Assembly: GCF_014836405.1 (NCBI RefSeq)
Contig: NZ_JACSQU010000001.1
Location: 806,001-870,000 of the forward strand
From: Brevundimonas guildfordensis
GTDB lineage: Bacteria > Pseudomonadota > Alphaproteobacteria > Caulobacterales > Caulobacteraceae
Direction of reading: 5' to 3'
DNA length: 64,000 bases
A model generated the notes under the pieces. It saw only the letters and a list, made by a program, of their open reading frames with translations. It was not told where the DNA came from and made no database searches. Shown piece after piece: positions 18,609-30,706 of this stretch (within the stretch, counting starts at the first letter, position 1; each line of letters begins with the position of its first letter). Both the position numbers and the translations under genes were made by a program.

Positions 18609-19805
18609 CGCGCTCAACCGTCGCGCCAACAGCACGCCCGTCACCCCGCCGACCAACGCCAGCCCAGCCATGGCCAGATAGGCGAAAGAACCAAAGGCGT
18701 CGTACAGCGGCCCGCTGGCCAAGGTCGCCAGACCGATCAGCACCCCAGCCGACAGTGCTGAACCGAGCGTCTGCGCCGCTGTGTGGCTATCCGGCGGACA
18801 CAGGCGCTCGACGATCTGCACGCCCGCCAGATAGGTCGCCGCAAAGGTCAGGGCGTGCAGAGTCTGGAGCGGCCACAGCAGCCATAGCGGGGGCGCAAAG
18901 GCCATGACAGACCAGCGCAGCACCGCCGCTCCCGCGCCCAACGCCAGAATGAACCAGGGGCCAATCCCCCTTTTGCGCCGCCAGGGCTCGACCACCCACA
19001 TGAAGCCGATCTCGACCAGGACGGAAAAGGCCCACAGCAGGCCCGTCATGCTCTCGGCCACGCCTTGCGCCCGCCACAGGATGGCGGAGAAGCCGTAGTA
19101 GAAGGCATGCGCCGCCTGGACCGCTCCGACGGCGAAAATGGCGGTCATGAAGACTTGGTCCGCCGCCAGACGCCCGAGCCCTCGGAACCGATCGAAGCCC
19201 GACTGCGGCCCGTCCTCGCCCACCCGCTCTTCCGGCAGGATGCGCCAAGCCGTTACAGCGATCAGCAGCGACGCCGTCACCGCCCAGATGATCACGACGT
19301 CCGCCGAGGTCCTGGTCAGCAGCCAGCCCATCGCGACGTTGGCGACCACAAAGGCGGCCGAGCCGCACCCGCGCGGCAGGGAGAATGGAAAGCCTTCTCG
19401 TCCCGCGACCTTCAGCGTCAGCACGTCGCTGAGCGGGATCAGCGCCGCCGCAGCCGTTGCCCCGATCAGCCAGAAGACGGCCCAGGGGACGACGCCCTGC
19501 ACCAGTCCAGCGCCGCCGTAACCGACCGCCATCGCCAGGCCCAGCAGGGCGATCGGGGTGCGCCGGTGCCTAAAGCCGTCGGCCCAGACGGCGATCAACG
19601 GCCCCGTCAGCGCGCGCGCCAGCATGGGAATGGCCAGCAGGACGCCGATCTGCGCTCCGCTCAGTCCCTGGCTACGGAACCACAGCCCGGCGAACGGCAG
19701 CGTCACGCCGCTGGCGCCGAACAGAAGGATGTATTGCAAGGCCATGCGCGGGGCGGACGTCATGGCGCGCCATAGCAGACTTCCCCCGATTTGTGGTCTA
19801 GACAT
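18594..19805 (-). CDS. MFS transporter (HcaT/nucleoside-symporter-like group)
   Basis: The 403-residue protein has about twelve hydrophobic segments and the MFS loop signature WADGFRHRRTPIALLG after helix 2. The overall layout and the FPFSLPRGCGSAAF stretch resemble the PPP/HcaT-type group of the superfamily. The substrate is unknown. The ATG at 19805 is only five bases from the divergent start, and ATG at 19763 is an alternative leaving 47 bases for promoters. A HutC-like palindrome overlaps the 19805 start. Its 3' end overlaps the preceding convergent gene by 15 bases. Confidence 0.82.
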   Translation of the reverse strand: MSRPQIGGSLLWRAMTSAPRMALQYILLFGASGVTLPFAGLWFRSQGLSGAQIGVLLAIPMLARALTGPLIAVWADGFRHRRTPIALLGLAMAVGYGGAGLVQGVVPWAVFWLIGATAAAALIPLSDVLTLKVAGREGFPFSLPRGCGSAAFVVANVAMGWLLTRTSADVVIIWAVTASLLIAVTAWRILPEERVGEDGPQSGFDRFRGLGRLAADQVFMTAIFAVGAVQAAHAFYYGFSAILWRAQGVAESMTGLLWAFSVLVEIGFMWVVEPWRRKRGIGPWFILALGAGAAVLRWSVMAFAPPLWLLWPLQTLHALTFAATYLAGVQIVERLCPPDSHTAAQTLGSALSAGVLIGLATLASGPLYDAFGSFAYLAMAGLALVGGVTGVLLARRLSASGRA

Positions 19806-19807
19806 AA
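19796..19807. promoter_or_regulatory. Second copy of the hut operator core
   Basis: GTCTAGACATAA here is identical to 1715-1726 in the hutC-hutU operator region and contains the GTnTAnAC core. It lies at the start codon of the transporter and just before the DUF423 gene. Possible HutC regulation is inferred. Chance is not excluded, because the palindrome is one base shorter on one arm. Confidence 0.35.
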
Positions 19808-19810
19808 GTG

Positions 19811-20182
19811 ATGAGTCCCGACCGCAACCTCTTTGTCTTCGCTGGGTTCAACGGCGCCATGGCTGTGGCGCTGGGCGCCTTCGCAGCCCATGGCGCGGCG
19901 CCCGCTGTGAAAACCCTGCTGACCACGGGGGGCCAGTATCAGATGGTCCATGCGGTCCTGGCTGTGGCGCTGGCGTTATGGAGCGGCGGCGGACGCTTGG
20001 CGCGCATCGCCGGATGGCTGGCGAGCGCCGGCGGGCTGATCTTCTGCCTGGCCTTGGCGATGATCGGACTGCTCAGCCTTCCGGTCATGGGCGCCGTCGC
20101 CCCGATCGGCGGCGTCATGATGATCGCGGGCTGGTGCCTGGTGGTCGCCGCCGCCCTCAAGTCCGCACCCAACCACGCCTAA
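19811..20182 (+). CDS. DUF423 family membrane protein
   Basis: The 123-residue protein has four hydrophobic helices and the family N-terminal pattern FxGFNGAMAVALGAFAAHGA. DUF423 (YwdK-like) proteins are small inner-membrane proteins of unknown function. GTG at 19808 could add one residue. No ribosome-binding site is visible. The next gene, proline iminopeptidase, starts 24 bases downstream and may be cotranscribed. Confidence 0.85.
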   Translation: MSPDRNLFVFAGFNGAMAVALGAFAAHGAAPAVKTLLTTGGQYQMVHAVLAVALALWSGGGRLARIAGWLASAGGLIFCLALAMIGLLSLPVMGAVAPIGGVMMIAGWCLVVAAALKSAPNHA

Positions 20183-20206
20183 TCTCCAGCAGAACAGGGT
20201 CCCAGC

Positions 20207-21178
20207 ATGTTTTCCGTGAACGACACGTCCCGCCGTGACCTCTACCCCGAGATCGAGGCCTACGCCTCCGGCTGGATGTCGACCGACAGCGTCCACGAGA
20301 TCTACTATGAGGAAAGCGGCAATCCGCACGGCGTGCCGGTCATTGTCCTGCACGGCGGTCCCGGCGGGGCGGTCAATCCCGGAATGCGTCGCTACTTCGA
20401 CCCGGCCAAATACCGCATCGTCATGTTCGACCAGCGCGGCTGCGGCCTGTCGCGACCCAACGCCTCGCTGGAAAACAACACGACCTGGAACCTGGTCGCC
20501 GATATCGAGCGACTGCGCGAAAAGCTGGGCATCGACAAATGGGTCGTCTTCGGCGGATCGTGGGGTTCGACCCTGTCCATGACCTACGCCATCAAGCACC
20601 CGCAACGGTGCCTGGCGCTGGTCCTGCGCGGCATCTTCCTGCTGACGAAGAAGGAACTGCACTGGTTCTATCAGGACGGCGCCTCGATGATCTTCCCGGA
20701 CGCCTGGGAACGGTTCCTGGCCCCGATCCCTGAAGCCGAGCGCGGCGACCTGATGGCCGCCTATTATAAGCGCCTGACCGGCGACGACGTGGCGGAGCGC
20801 AACCGCTGCGCCGTGGCCTGGGCCACCTGGGAGGGCGAGACTGTCAGCATCCAGGGCCCCTCGGGCAAGCCGGACAAGTTCGCCGATCCCGAGTTCGCAG
20901 TCGCCTTCGCCCGGATCGAGAACTGGTACTTCACCAATGGCGGCTTCATGGACAGCGAGAACTGGATTCTCGAGAACATCGGGACCATCCGCCACATCCC
21001 CTGCTGGATCGCGCAAGGGCGCTTCGATGTGGTGACGCCGATCTCGGGCGCCTGGTCCCTGCACCGCGCCTGGCCCGAGGCCAAGCTGGACATCGTCGTC
21101 GACGCCGGCCACGCCTCGTCCGAGCCCGGCATCATCGACAGTCTGATCCGCGCCACCGACTGGGCGGCGGCCCTTTAA
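20207..21178 (+). CDS. pip: Proline iminopeptidase (alpha/beta hydrolase)
   Basis: This 323-residue cytoplasmic peptidase removes N-terminal proline from peptides. It has the oxyanion motif HGGPGG, the FDQRGCGLS stretch typical of family S33, the nucleophile elbow GGSWGS, and the late DAGHASSEPG containing the catalytic histidine. Length matches the bacterial monomeric type (about 315 residues). It lies close behind the DUF423 gene. A weak hairpin (GCAGgccggCTGC) follows the stop. Confidence 0.93.
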   Translation: MFSVNDTSRRDLYPEIEAYASGWMSTDSVHEIYYEESGNPHGVPVIVLHGGPGGAVNPGMRRYFDPAKYRIVMFDQRGCGLSRPNASLENNTTWNLVADIERLREKLGIDKWVVFGGSWGSTLSMTYAIKHPQRCLALVLRGIFLLTKKELHWFYQDGASMIFPDAWERFLAPIPEAERGDLMAAYYKRLTGDDVAERNRCAVAWATWEGETVSIQGPSGKPDKFADPEFAVAFARIENWYFTNGGFMDSENWILENIGTIRHIPCWIAQGRFDVVTPISGAWSLHRAWPEAKLDIVVDAGHASSEPGIIDSLIRATDWAAAL

Positions 21179-21209
21179 TCCCGCAGGCCGGCTGCGGCGC
21201 GCGACACGA

Positions 21210-21698
21210 TCAGCCCGCCGGTTTCGGGCTGGTCTTCTGCACCATCTCGTTGAGTTGGAAGCCGATGCGGCGCGCCTCGCGCTCCTCCGGCTTCTTCACC
21301 GCGCTCAGCACCACATTGATCTGGCTATAGTGCTGGATCAGGCGCACCGGCTTGCCGTCGGCGTTGCGGCCGAAGAACATGATCAGGTCCGGCCCCCAGA
21401 AGCCGACGTCCACGATCTGCATCGTGCCGTCGCCCGGCAGGCCGACAACGCGCGCGCCGATCTCTTCGTCTTTGTCGAGATTGGCCTCGAATTCCTCGAT
21501 CAGTTTGGACAGGCGGACGAAGGCCCATTCCGCCGGGTTGCTGCGCATCCGAACGCCCTCGGCGAGCGCCGCCGCCTCGTTGTTCGGGTCCGCCAGGACG
21601 GGCTGCGGACAGGGCGTATCGCCGCAATCCGAGAACATGGCGGGATCGGCCTCCGGTGTCTCGGCGGCGGCTGGGGTCTCGGGCGTCTTTTCAGTCAT
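21210..21698 (-). CDS. DUF6173 family protein
   Basis: The 162-residue protein has an acidic, Thr/Glu/Pro-rich N-terminal tail (about 45 residues) and a compact domain with NPAEWAFVRLSKLIEEFEANLD, RVVGLPGDGTMQIVDVGFWGPDLIMFFG and a short helical C-terminus. It matches what I know as DUF6173, an alphaproteobacterial family without assigned function. There is no signal peptide. It ends 27 bases upstream of the rodA stop side and is probably a separate unit. Confidence 0.65.
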   Translation of the reverse strand: MTEKTPETPAAAETPEADPAMFSDCGDTPCPQPVLADPNNEAAALAEGVRMRSNPAEWAFVRLSKLIEEFEANLDKDEEIGARVVGLPGDGTMQIVDVGFWGPDLIMFFGRNADGKPVRLIQHYSQINVVLSAVKKPEEREARRIGFQLNEMVQKTSPKPAG

Positions 21699-21724
21699 CC
21701 GCCCAGCCTAACGCGCCTGGGCGA

Positions 21725-22882
21725 TCAGAACAGCCCCTGCCCCTTCGGCAGTTCGGCATAGCGGTGCACCCGCGTCGACAGAACCAGGCCGAAACCGATC
21801 ATGACGGTCATCATAGACGAACCGCCATAGGACAGCATCGGCATGGGCACGCCGACGACCGGCGCCAGGCCCATCACCATCGCCCCGTTGATCAGCATGA
21901 ACAGCGCCACGAAGGCCGTCATGCCCGCCGCGCTCAGACGACCGAAGTGGCTATGCGACAGCGCCGCGATCCGCAGCGAAATCAGGATCAGGGCCACATA
22001 GCAGGCAAGCACGGTGAAAGAGCCGATAAACCCGAATTCCTCTGATACGGTCGAGAAGATGAAGTCGGTATGGCGTTCGGGCAGGAACTCCAGTTGGCTT
22101 TGACTGCCCAGACCGTAGCCCTTGCCCATCAGCCCGCCCGACCCCAGCGCGATCTTGGACTGGATGATGTTGTAGCCCGTGCCCGACGGGTCGGCTTCCG
22201 GGTTCAGGAAGGTCAGGACCCGGTTGCGCTGATAGTCGTGCATGCCGAACATCACGAAGGGCGGGATCACAGCCACGGCGGCGGCCACGGCCGCGCCGAT
22301 CACGCGCCAGCTCAAGCCCGCCATGAACATCATCATCGCCCCGGTCAGGCCGATGATCATGGCCGACCCCAGGTCAGGCTGTTTGGCCACCAGGATGAAC
22401 GGAACGCCGATGATGCCGACCGGAAACAGCAGTTTCCACGACCAGCGCGCGTCCTGCGCCGAGTGGCCGTGGTACCAGCGGGCCAGGGCCAGCACGAGGC
22501 CGATCTTGACGAACTCTGCGGGCTGGATCCGGATGAAACCCAGATGCAGCCAGTTCTTGGCCCCGCCCGCCACATAGCCCAGGGGGGTGAACTCCACCAG
22601 CAGCACCATGAACAGCAGCACGCCGTAAACGGGATAGGCGGCGTGGAACCACCATTTCGGGTGGACCATGGCCAAGGCGATCATGCCGGCCAGCAGGACG
22701 CCGAACCGGATCAGATGCTTGGCCGCCCACGGCTGCCAGTGACCGCCCGCAATGGAATACAGCATGGCCGTGCCGATCCCGGCCAGGATGCACAGCAGGC
22801 CGATGATGCGCCAGTCGAGCTCGGCGAACTTGGTGGACAGGCGATCGCGCTCGCCGGGACGGGTGAGGGCGGATGCGGTCAT
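21725..22882 (-). CDS. rodA: Rod-shape SEDS glycosyltransferase RodA
   Basis: This 385-residue polytopic inner-membrane protein with about ten helices is the SEDS peptidoglycan polymerase of the elongasome and partners the PBP2 encoded just upstream. Conserved stretches are GGAKNWLHLGFIRIQPAEFVKIGLVLALARW, AKQPDLGSAMIIGL and LPERHTDFIFSTVSEEFGFIG. The start overlaps the mrdA stop (ATGA). It is the last gene of the mreBCD-mrdA-rodA block. Confidence 0.96.
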   Translation of the reverse strand: MTASALTRPGERDRLSTKFAELDWRIIGLLCILAGIGTAMLYSIAGGHWQPWAAKHLIRFGVLLAGMIALAMVHPKWWFHAAYPVYGVLLFMVLLVEFTPLGYVAGGAKNWLHLGFIRIQPAEFVKIGLVLALARWYHGHSAQDARWSWKLLFPVGIIGVPFILVAKQPDLGSAMIIGLTGAMMMFMAGLSWRVIGAAVAAAVAVIPPFVMFGMHDYQRNRVLTFLNPEADPSGTGYNIIQSKIALGSGGLMGKGYGLGSQSQLEFLPERHTDFIFSTVSEEFGFIGSFTVLACYVALILISLRIAALSHSHFGRLSAAGMTAFVALFMLINGAMVMGLAPVVGVPMPMLSYGGSSMMTVMIGFGLVLSTRVHRYAELPKGQGLF

Positions 22883-24903
22883 TGCGGAGCCTCGGGCGTT
22901 CCGGGGGCCTCGGCCGGTGTGATCAAGGGCGCCTCAGCGGCCGCAGCCGGCGTCGTGTCGGACGCCGCGTCTTCGAGAACCCCGGCTTCGTGCGCCCCCG
23001 GGTCCTCGGTTTCGGCGAACCCGGCCTGCTCGATGCGGCGGCGGATCTCCGGGTCCTTCAGCAGAGCGACCTTCATTACTTCGCGGGCGCGCGGGGCGCC
23101 GGCGGTCCCGCCGCCCATGCCGCCGTGCTGCACGATGACGGCGACGGCGTAGCGCGGGTCGTCGATCGGCGCATAGGCGATAAACAGGTTGTGGTCCTTC
23201 TCGGCCCAGGGCCGGCCTGCGCTCTTGCGCGAGCCCGAACCGTAGTTGCGCGCCTGGGCTGTGCCGGTCTTGCCTGCCATCCGCACGGCGCCGAGCCCAA
23301 GCTGACTGTTGCGGAAGCCCGTGCCCCCAACGTCGGTCACTCGGTTCATGCCGTCACGCAGCACCGCCAGCAGCTCCGGCGGATAAGGCAGCTCGCGCAG
23401 GTCCCCTGAGGGCGGTTGCTCCACGCCGCCCACCGACTTGATGAGACGGGGCATCACCGCCTGACGGCCGTTGGCCAGCCGCGACGTGTAGACGGCGAGC
23501 TGCAGGGCGTTCACCGTCAGAGCCCCTTGGCCGATCGCATAGCTGGGCGTTTCGCCAGGATACCAGTTCGCGTCGCCCCGAACCGGGTTGCGCCGTCGCC
23601 ACTCGCGGTCCGGCACCAGGCCGGGCTTCTGGCCGCCGATGCCGATGTCGAACGTCTGGCCGAAGCCCATGTTGCGGGCCACGTCGGCGATGGCGTCGGG
23701 GCCGATCTCGGTCGCCACCGTCATGAAGTAGACGTTGCAAGAGTTCTTGATCGCGTCGCGCATGTCCTGCGGACCGTGCGTCGCGTGGCAGGCGAACCGG
23801 CGCCCCAGATAGAATCCGCCCGTGCAGGTGATGCGGCGGTTGGGGTCGATGCCCTTGGCCAGGGCCGCCAATCCCGTGACCGGCTTGAACGTCGACCCGG
23901 GCGCAAAGACGCCTGTGAGCGCCTTGTCCAGCAGAGGACGCCGCTCATAGTCGGCCCAGGCGCGATAGATCGGCCCCGGGACGCCAGACACGAACAGGTT
24001 GGGATCGAACGACGGCGCCGAGACCATGGCCAGGATGTCGCCGTTGCGCACGTCCATGACGACGATGCTGCCGGCTTCCTCGCCGAAGACCTCCAGCGCA
24101 CGCTGCTGGATGTCATTGTCCAGCGTTAGAACGACCTCGGACCCCTGCACCGCTGGGCGCGACCCCGCGATGTCCTCGGCCACGACGCGCCCGCGCGCAT
24201 TGACCTCGACCTTCCTGCCGCCCTCGACGCCGCGCAGGTCCAGGTCCAGCGAACGCTCGATGCCCTGACGCCCGATGCGGAAGCCCGGGTTGAACAGGAT
24301 GGACGGCGGCTGTTCGCCTTTGTCGCGGATCGCCTGCACGTCGCGGTCGGACACCTTCGCCACATAGCCGACCACATGGGCGTAGGCCCCGCCATGAGGG
24401 TAATAGCGAGCCTCGTTCATGTCGGCCATGACGCCCGGCAGCTCGGCCGCGTGCAGATTGACCTTCGAGAACTCTTCCCAGGTCAGGTCGCTCTTGACCG
24501 GAACCGGCGAGAAGCGCGGCGCGGCGTTCACCTCGCGAATGATGGTGCGGCGCCGCTCTAGCGTGTCCGGCAGCAGCTGACCCAGCAGATCCAGCGTCTG
24601 GTCCAGATCCTTGGTCTCGTCACGCACGACCAGAACTCGGAAGCTCGGCCGGTTGCCGGCGATGACGACGCCGTTGCGATCCTTGATCAGGCCGCGCGGC
24701 GGCGGCACCTGACGAAAGTTGAACTGGTTGCGCGTCGCCAGGGTGGCGAACTCTTCGGACTTGAACAGCTGCAGGTGCGCCAACCGGCCGACCAGGGCCA
24801 GACCGCCCAGCGCCGTCGCCCCGCCCATCAGCATGGTGCGCCGCAGGAACGAGCCCTGCCGCTCGTTCACGTCGGAAAAGAAGATATGCGGTTCGCTGCT
24901 CAT
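22879..24903 (-). CDS. mrdA: Penicillin-binding protein 2 (transpeptidase)
   Basis: PBP2 crosslinks side-wall peptidoglycan with RodA. The 674-residue protein has one N-terminal membrane helix (about residues 26-46), a dimerisation/pedestal region, and the transpeptidase domain with Ser337-Thr-Phe-Lys340, the NSCN motif, and Lys545-Thr-Gly-Thr. The C-terminal tail (about 60 residues) is Ala/Pro/Glu-rich. The frame runs open far upstream, but MSSEPHIFFSDVNERQG is the natural start and overlaps the mreD stop (ATGA). Confidence 0.96.
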   Translation of the reverse strand: MSSEPHIFFSDVNERQGSFLRRTMLMGGATALGGLALVGRLAHLQLFKSEEFATLATRNQFNFRQVPPPRGLIKDRNGVVIAGNRPSFRVLVVRDETKDLDQTLDLLGQLLPDTLERRRTIIREVNAAPRFSPVPVKSDLTWEEFSKVNLHAAELPGVMADMNEARYYPHGGAYAHVVGYVAKVSDRDVQAIRDKGEQPPSILFNPGFRIGRQGIERSLDLDLRGVEGGRKVEVNARGRVVAEDIAGSRPAVQGSEVVLTLDNDIQQRALEVFGEEAGSIVVMDVRNGDILAMVSAPSFDPNLFVSGVPGPIYRAWADYERRPLLDKALTGVFAPGSTFKPVTGLAALAKGIDPNRRITCTGGFYLGRRFACHATHGPQDMRDAIKNSCNVYFMTVATEIGPDAIADVARNMGFGQTFDIGIGGQKPGLVPDREWRRRNPVRGDANWYPGETPSYAIGQGALTVNALQLAVYTSRLANGRQAVMPRLIKSVGGVEQPPSGDLRELPYPPELLAVLRDGMNRVTDVGGTGFRNSQLGLGAVRMAGKTGTAQARNYGSGSRKSAGRPWAEKDHNLFIAYAPIDDPRYAVAVIVQHGGMGGGTAGAPRAREVMKVALLKDPEIRRRIEQAGFAETEDPGAHEAGVLEDAASDTTPAAAAEAPLITPAEAPGTPEAPQ

Positions 24904-25418
24904 CGGAATCGCACGTCCGCGTCGTCGAACCGTTCGATCAGCCAACCGGCCAGGGGGAAGAGCAGCAGCGTCGGGACCATTTGGCCCATGATAGCCAGCA
25001 GATTGGGCGCATTCCCAAGGCTGCCGCGCGTCACGAAATAGGCGACCGTGAACGCCAGACCCGTCGAGGCGACATAGAGGGCGAACAGAACGATCGTCGC
25101 CTGCCCCGCCAGATATTTCGAAGCCAGCAGGATGGCCCCATAGATCAGCAGCAGGCTGAGCGCCCACATCCCTGCCTTGCCGCCCCAGAAGAGATCCAGA
25201 AACAGGCCCAGGACGAACAGCACGACCGGCGCCAGCATCGACGGCCGGATCAACGGCCAGGCGAAGGCCAGCACCATCGGCCAGACGGGCTCGGGCAAGG
25301 TAAAACCGAAAAGGCGCAGCGGAATCGCGAACAGAATGGTCGCGGCTGCGGCGATCAACGCCGGGTAGCCGATCCACTGCATCGGACCGACCATCCGTAC
25401 GGTGATCGTCCGTCTCAC
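24900..25418 (-). CDS. mreD: Rod shape-determining protein MreD
   Basis: The 172-residue inner-membrane protein with about five helices is positioned between mreC and mrdA. It has the usual MreD features: a short cytoplasmic N-terminus, the GLFLDLFWGGKAGMWAL stretch and little charge. It starts with GTG, which overlaps the mreC stop (GTGA), and its stop overlaps the mrdA start. MreD links MreC to the PBP2-RodA pair in the elongasome. Sequence conservation is low in this family, so position is part of the evidence. Confidence 0.92.
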   Translation of the reverse strand: MRRTITVRMVGPMQWIGYPALIAAAATILFAIPLRLFGFTLPEPVWPMVLAFAWPLIRPSMLAPVVLFVLGLFLDLFWGGKAGMWALSLLLIYGAILLASKYLAGQATIVLFALYVASTGLAFTVAYFVTRGSLGNAPNLLAIMGQMVPTLLLFPLAGWLIERFDDADVRFR

Positions 25419-26506
25419 TCGCGGCCTCCATCAGGCGCGACCGCCGGCTGGGGAGCGGGCTGAGGTGCGGTTTGAGGCTGCGTCCCGCTGGCCGGAGCCG
25501 GCGGCGGGGCAGCGTTGGCGGCGCGAACCCGGTCCGCGGCGGCCTGGGCGGCGGCGGCGCGGCGGGTCGCCACATCCTGAATGACCGTGGCCTGAGCGGC
25601 GGTAGGCGGCGGCGCGGTCTTCAGGCCGGATAGCGGCGGTGCGTTCAGCGCGCCTTGATCCGCCAACTGACCGAAGTCCTGGAACAGAAGGACGCGAACA
25701 TAGTCGATCGCCGTACGATCGCTGTACAGCTTGACCCGCCAGGCGCCGTCGATCCCCTTGGCCACGACGCCGACCGGCAACCCGCGCGGGAAGCCGCCAC
25801 CGTCGCCCGAGGTCAGGATGCGGTCGCCGTCCTGAACAGCGTCCTGGCCCCGGACATAGTCCAGGCGCGGGCTGCGGCTGCCGTCGCCGGTCAGCATCGC
25901 CCGGGCGTCGGTGCGCTCGACCATCACTGGAATGCGCGAGGCGACGTCAGTCAAAAGCACCATGCGGCTGTAACCGCCTGAGGCGCCCGCGATGCGGCCG
26001 ACCAGGCCGTGTTCGCTCAACACCGGGTTGCCCACGCGCACGCCCTTGGCGGCGCCGACGTTGAGCAGGCGGGAGCGCGCGAACGGGCCGCGCGCGTCCA
26101 TGATCGCCCGCCCGGTCGTCATCTCGATCGGCGGCTCAGTCTGCAAGCCCAGCAGGCGCTCGTACCGCTCGTTGAGGTTCTTCAGGGCCAGGGCGTCGTC
26201 GCGCCATGCGCTCATCTCCCTGAGTTCGCGGCGCAGGCGACGGTTCTCCGAAACGGCGAAGAAGTAGCCTTTGACGAAGTCGACAGCGTCGCCGCTCCAC
26301 CGCACAGGCGCCGCCAGGACCCCGGTCGGCGCGCCGGCTGCAGCGTCGAACGCCGCTTGGGCAGGCTGAAGGTCATCCGCAACGGCCGGCGGGCGATCGG
26401 CGAGCAGAAGCATGATCGCCGCGACGATGCCGCCGACAACCATGACCGCCGCCGTCCAGGCCAGCGGCACCTTCAGATTCTCGAATGGTCCGTCGCGAAA
26501 CGCCAC
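25415..26506 (-). CDS. mreC: Rod shape-determining protein MreC
   Basis: The 363-residue bitopic protein has one membrane helix (about residues 16-36), a coiled coil (about 85-120, ENRRLRRELREM) and a periplasmic beta domain with LLGLQ, GxVGRIA, SRMVLLTDVASRIPVMVERT and DGDRILTSGDGGGFPRGLPVG. The last 80 residues are a Pro/Ala/Gln-rich tail. MreC is the periplasmic scaffold binding PBP2. It is 124 bases downstream of mreB, with a strong hairpin between them. Confidence 0.96.
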   Translation of the reverse strand: MAFRDGPFENLKVPLAWTAAVMVVGGIVAAIMLLLADRPPAVADDLQPAQAAFDAAAGAPTGVLAAPVRWSGDAVDFVKGYFFAVSENRRLRRELREMSAWRDDALALKNLNERYERLLGLQTEPPIEMTTGRAIMDARGPFARSRLLNVGAAKGVRVGNPVLSEHGLVGRIAGASGGYSRMVLLTDVASRIPVMVERTDARAMLTGDGSRSPRLDYVRGQDAVQDGDRILTSGDGGGFPRGLPVGVVAKGIDGAWRVKLYSDRTAIDYVRVLLFQDFGQLADQGALNAPPLSGLKTAPPPTAAQATVIQDVATRRAAAAQAAADRVRAANAAPPPAPASGTQPQTAPQPAPQPAVAPDGGRE

Positions 26507-26533
26507 GGCCAGCCCTTCCTGCTAGAGCTTAGG

Positions 26534-26558
26534 AATAAGCGGGCCGAGGGCCCGCTTA
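26534..26558. terminator. Hairpin between mreB and mreC
   Basis: ATAAGCGGGCC, loop GAG, then GGCCCGCTTAT is a perfect 11-bp stem 28 bases before the mreC start. There is no T-tract on the minus strand, so it may act as an attenuator or mRNA-stability element rather than a full terminator. Confidence 0.6.
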
Positions 26559-26630
26559 TGCGTGTGAAATGACCGTTGGGATCCGCCCCATTGCAGGTCT
26601 GCGGCGCCCCCGGGGCCAGACAGTCTGTTG

Positions 26631-27680
<1,050 letters not shown>

Positions 27681-27864
27681 TTACCGCTTAAGTTCGGGCC
27701 TGCAAGGGCGTGAATTTCATTCGTCCGCTATGGCGACGCCCTACCCCCGCTTCGCGTGACCGCAAAGCCGTCCTGACCGTCTTCGCCGAGCCGACTACAG
27801 GCCCGTTTGCCCTCATGCCGCAGGGATTGCAAGCGCCTATGGCTTCCCGATCACAGGCTTGTCA

Positions 27865-27888
27865 CGGCAAGGCTTGAAAGCCTTGCCG
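27865..27888. terminator. Hairpin downstream of the GST gene
   Basis: CGGCAAGGCTT, GA, AAGCCTTGCCG is a perfect 11-bp inverted repeat 37 bases beyond the stop of the minus-strand GST gene. There is no T-run, so its role as a terminator is tentative. The rest of 27672-27924 shows nothing recognisable beyond presumed mreB promoter sequence. Confidence 0.55.
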
Positions 27889-27924
27889 GTCAAGCTTTCC
27901 AGCCCCGCTTGAAGGGCGCGCGGG

Positions 27925-28542
27925 TCAGACCGCCTGAATGCCCTCGGCCGCAAGAACGCGCTGCACGGCCGGGCGCGCCTGCACCCGGTCCAGGTGGTCG
28001 TTGAGCTTGGCGAAACGCGTCGTGTCCAGCAGGGCCGCCTGACGCGCCCAGCGCGTGAAGACCATCAGATAACCGTCCGCCATCGAATAATCTTCACCCA
28101 GGACCCACGGGCCCGCCAGCATGTGATTCTCGGCCAGGTCGTACTTCTCCAGCGCGACCTTCACGGCGTCATCCTTGGCCTCGCCCTCCAGCGCCGGTCG
28201 TGAGAACAGCGCCTTGCCGATGGCCGGGTGCAGCGACGACGCCAGCCAGCCGTTGACGGCTTGCAGCCGCGCGAACTGGAACGGGTCGTTCAGGTTGGCG
28301 AGTCCGGCCTGCGGATGCGTCTGCGCCACATAGGTCAGGATGGCTGCGTTCTGGGTGATCACGCCCTCGGAGGTCTGAAGCGCCGGGGTCACGCCCGCCG
28401 GATTGATCGCCAGATATTCCGGCGTCCGCTGCTGACCGGCGCGCAGGTCGATCTTCTCGATCTCATAATCCGCGCCCGCCTCTTCCAGACCGATGTGCGA
28501 GGCGATGGCGCAGGCGCCGGGGGAGTAATAAAGCTTCAGCAT
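27925..28542 (-). CDS. Glutathione S-transferase family protein (beta-like)
   Basis: The 205-residue protein has the N-terminal thioredoxin-like domain MLKLYYSPGACAIASHIGLEE with the Cys10 typical of bacterial beta-class GSTs. The glutathione-binding NPAGVTPALQ and ITQNAAILTYVA segments follow, then the helical C-terminal domain with GEDYSMADGYLMVFTRWA. It is cytoplasmic and conjugates or reduces electrophiles. It starts 13 bases after the stop of the VTT gene and may be cotranscribed with it. Confidence 0.92.
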   Translation of the reverse strand: MLKLYYSPGACAIASHIGLEEAGADYEIEKIDLRAGQQRTPEYLAINPAGVTPALQTSEGVITQNAAILTYVAQTHPQAGLANLNDPFQFARLQAVNGWLASSLHPAIGKALFSRPALEGEAKDDAVKVALEKYDLAENHMLAGPWVLGEDYSMADGYLMVFTRWARQAALLDTTRFAKLNDHLDRVQARPAVQRVLAAEGIQAV

Positions 28543-28555
28543 GGTCGTTCTCCGA

Positions 28556-30606
<2,051 letters not shown>

Positions 30607-30616
30607 GCGCAGTTTT

Positions 30617-30646
30617 GCCGATCCTCCCGATTCCGGGAGGGTCGGC
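30617..30646. terminator. Hairpin terminator between convergent genes
   Basis: GCCGATCCTCCCG and CGGGAGGGTCGGC form a 13-bp stem with one G-T pair and a 4-base loop, 10 bases after the aatA stop and 60 bases from the convergent minus-strand stop. No long T-run follows. Confidence 0.65.
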
Positions 30647-30706
30647 AGAATGTTTGCACGCGGAGATGAAATTCTAAGCCGCCTTTGCGCCTCGCGGGCT
30701 CAGACG

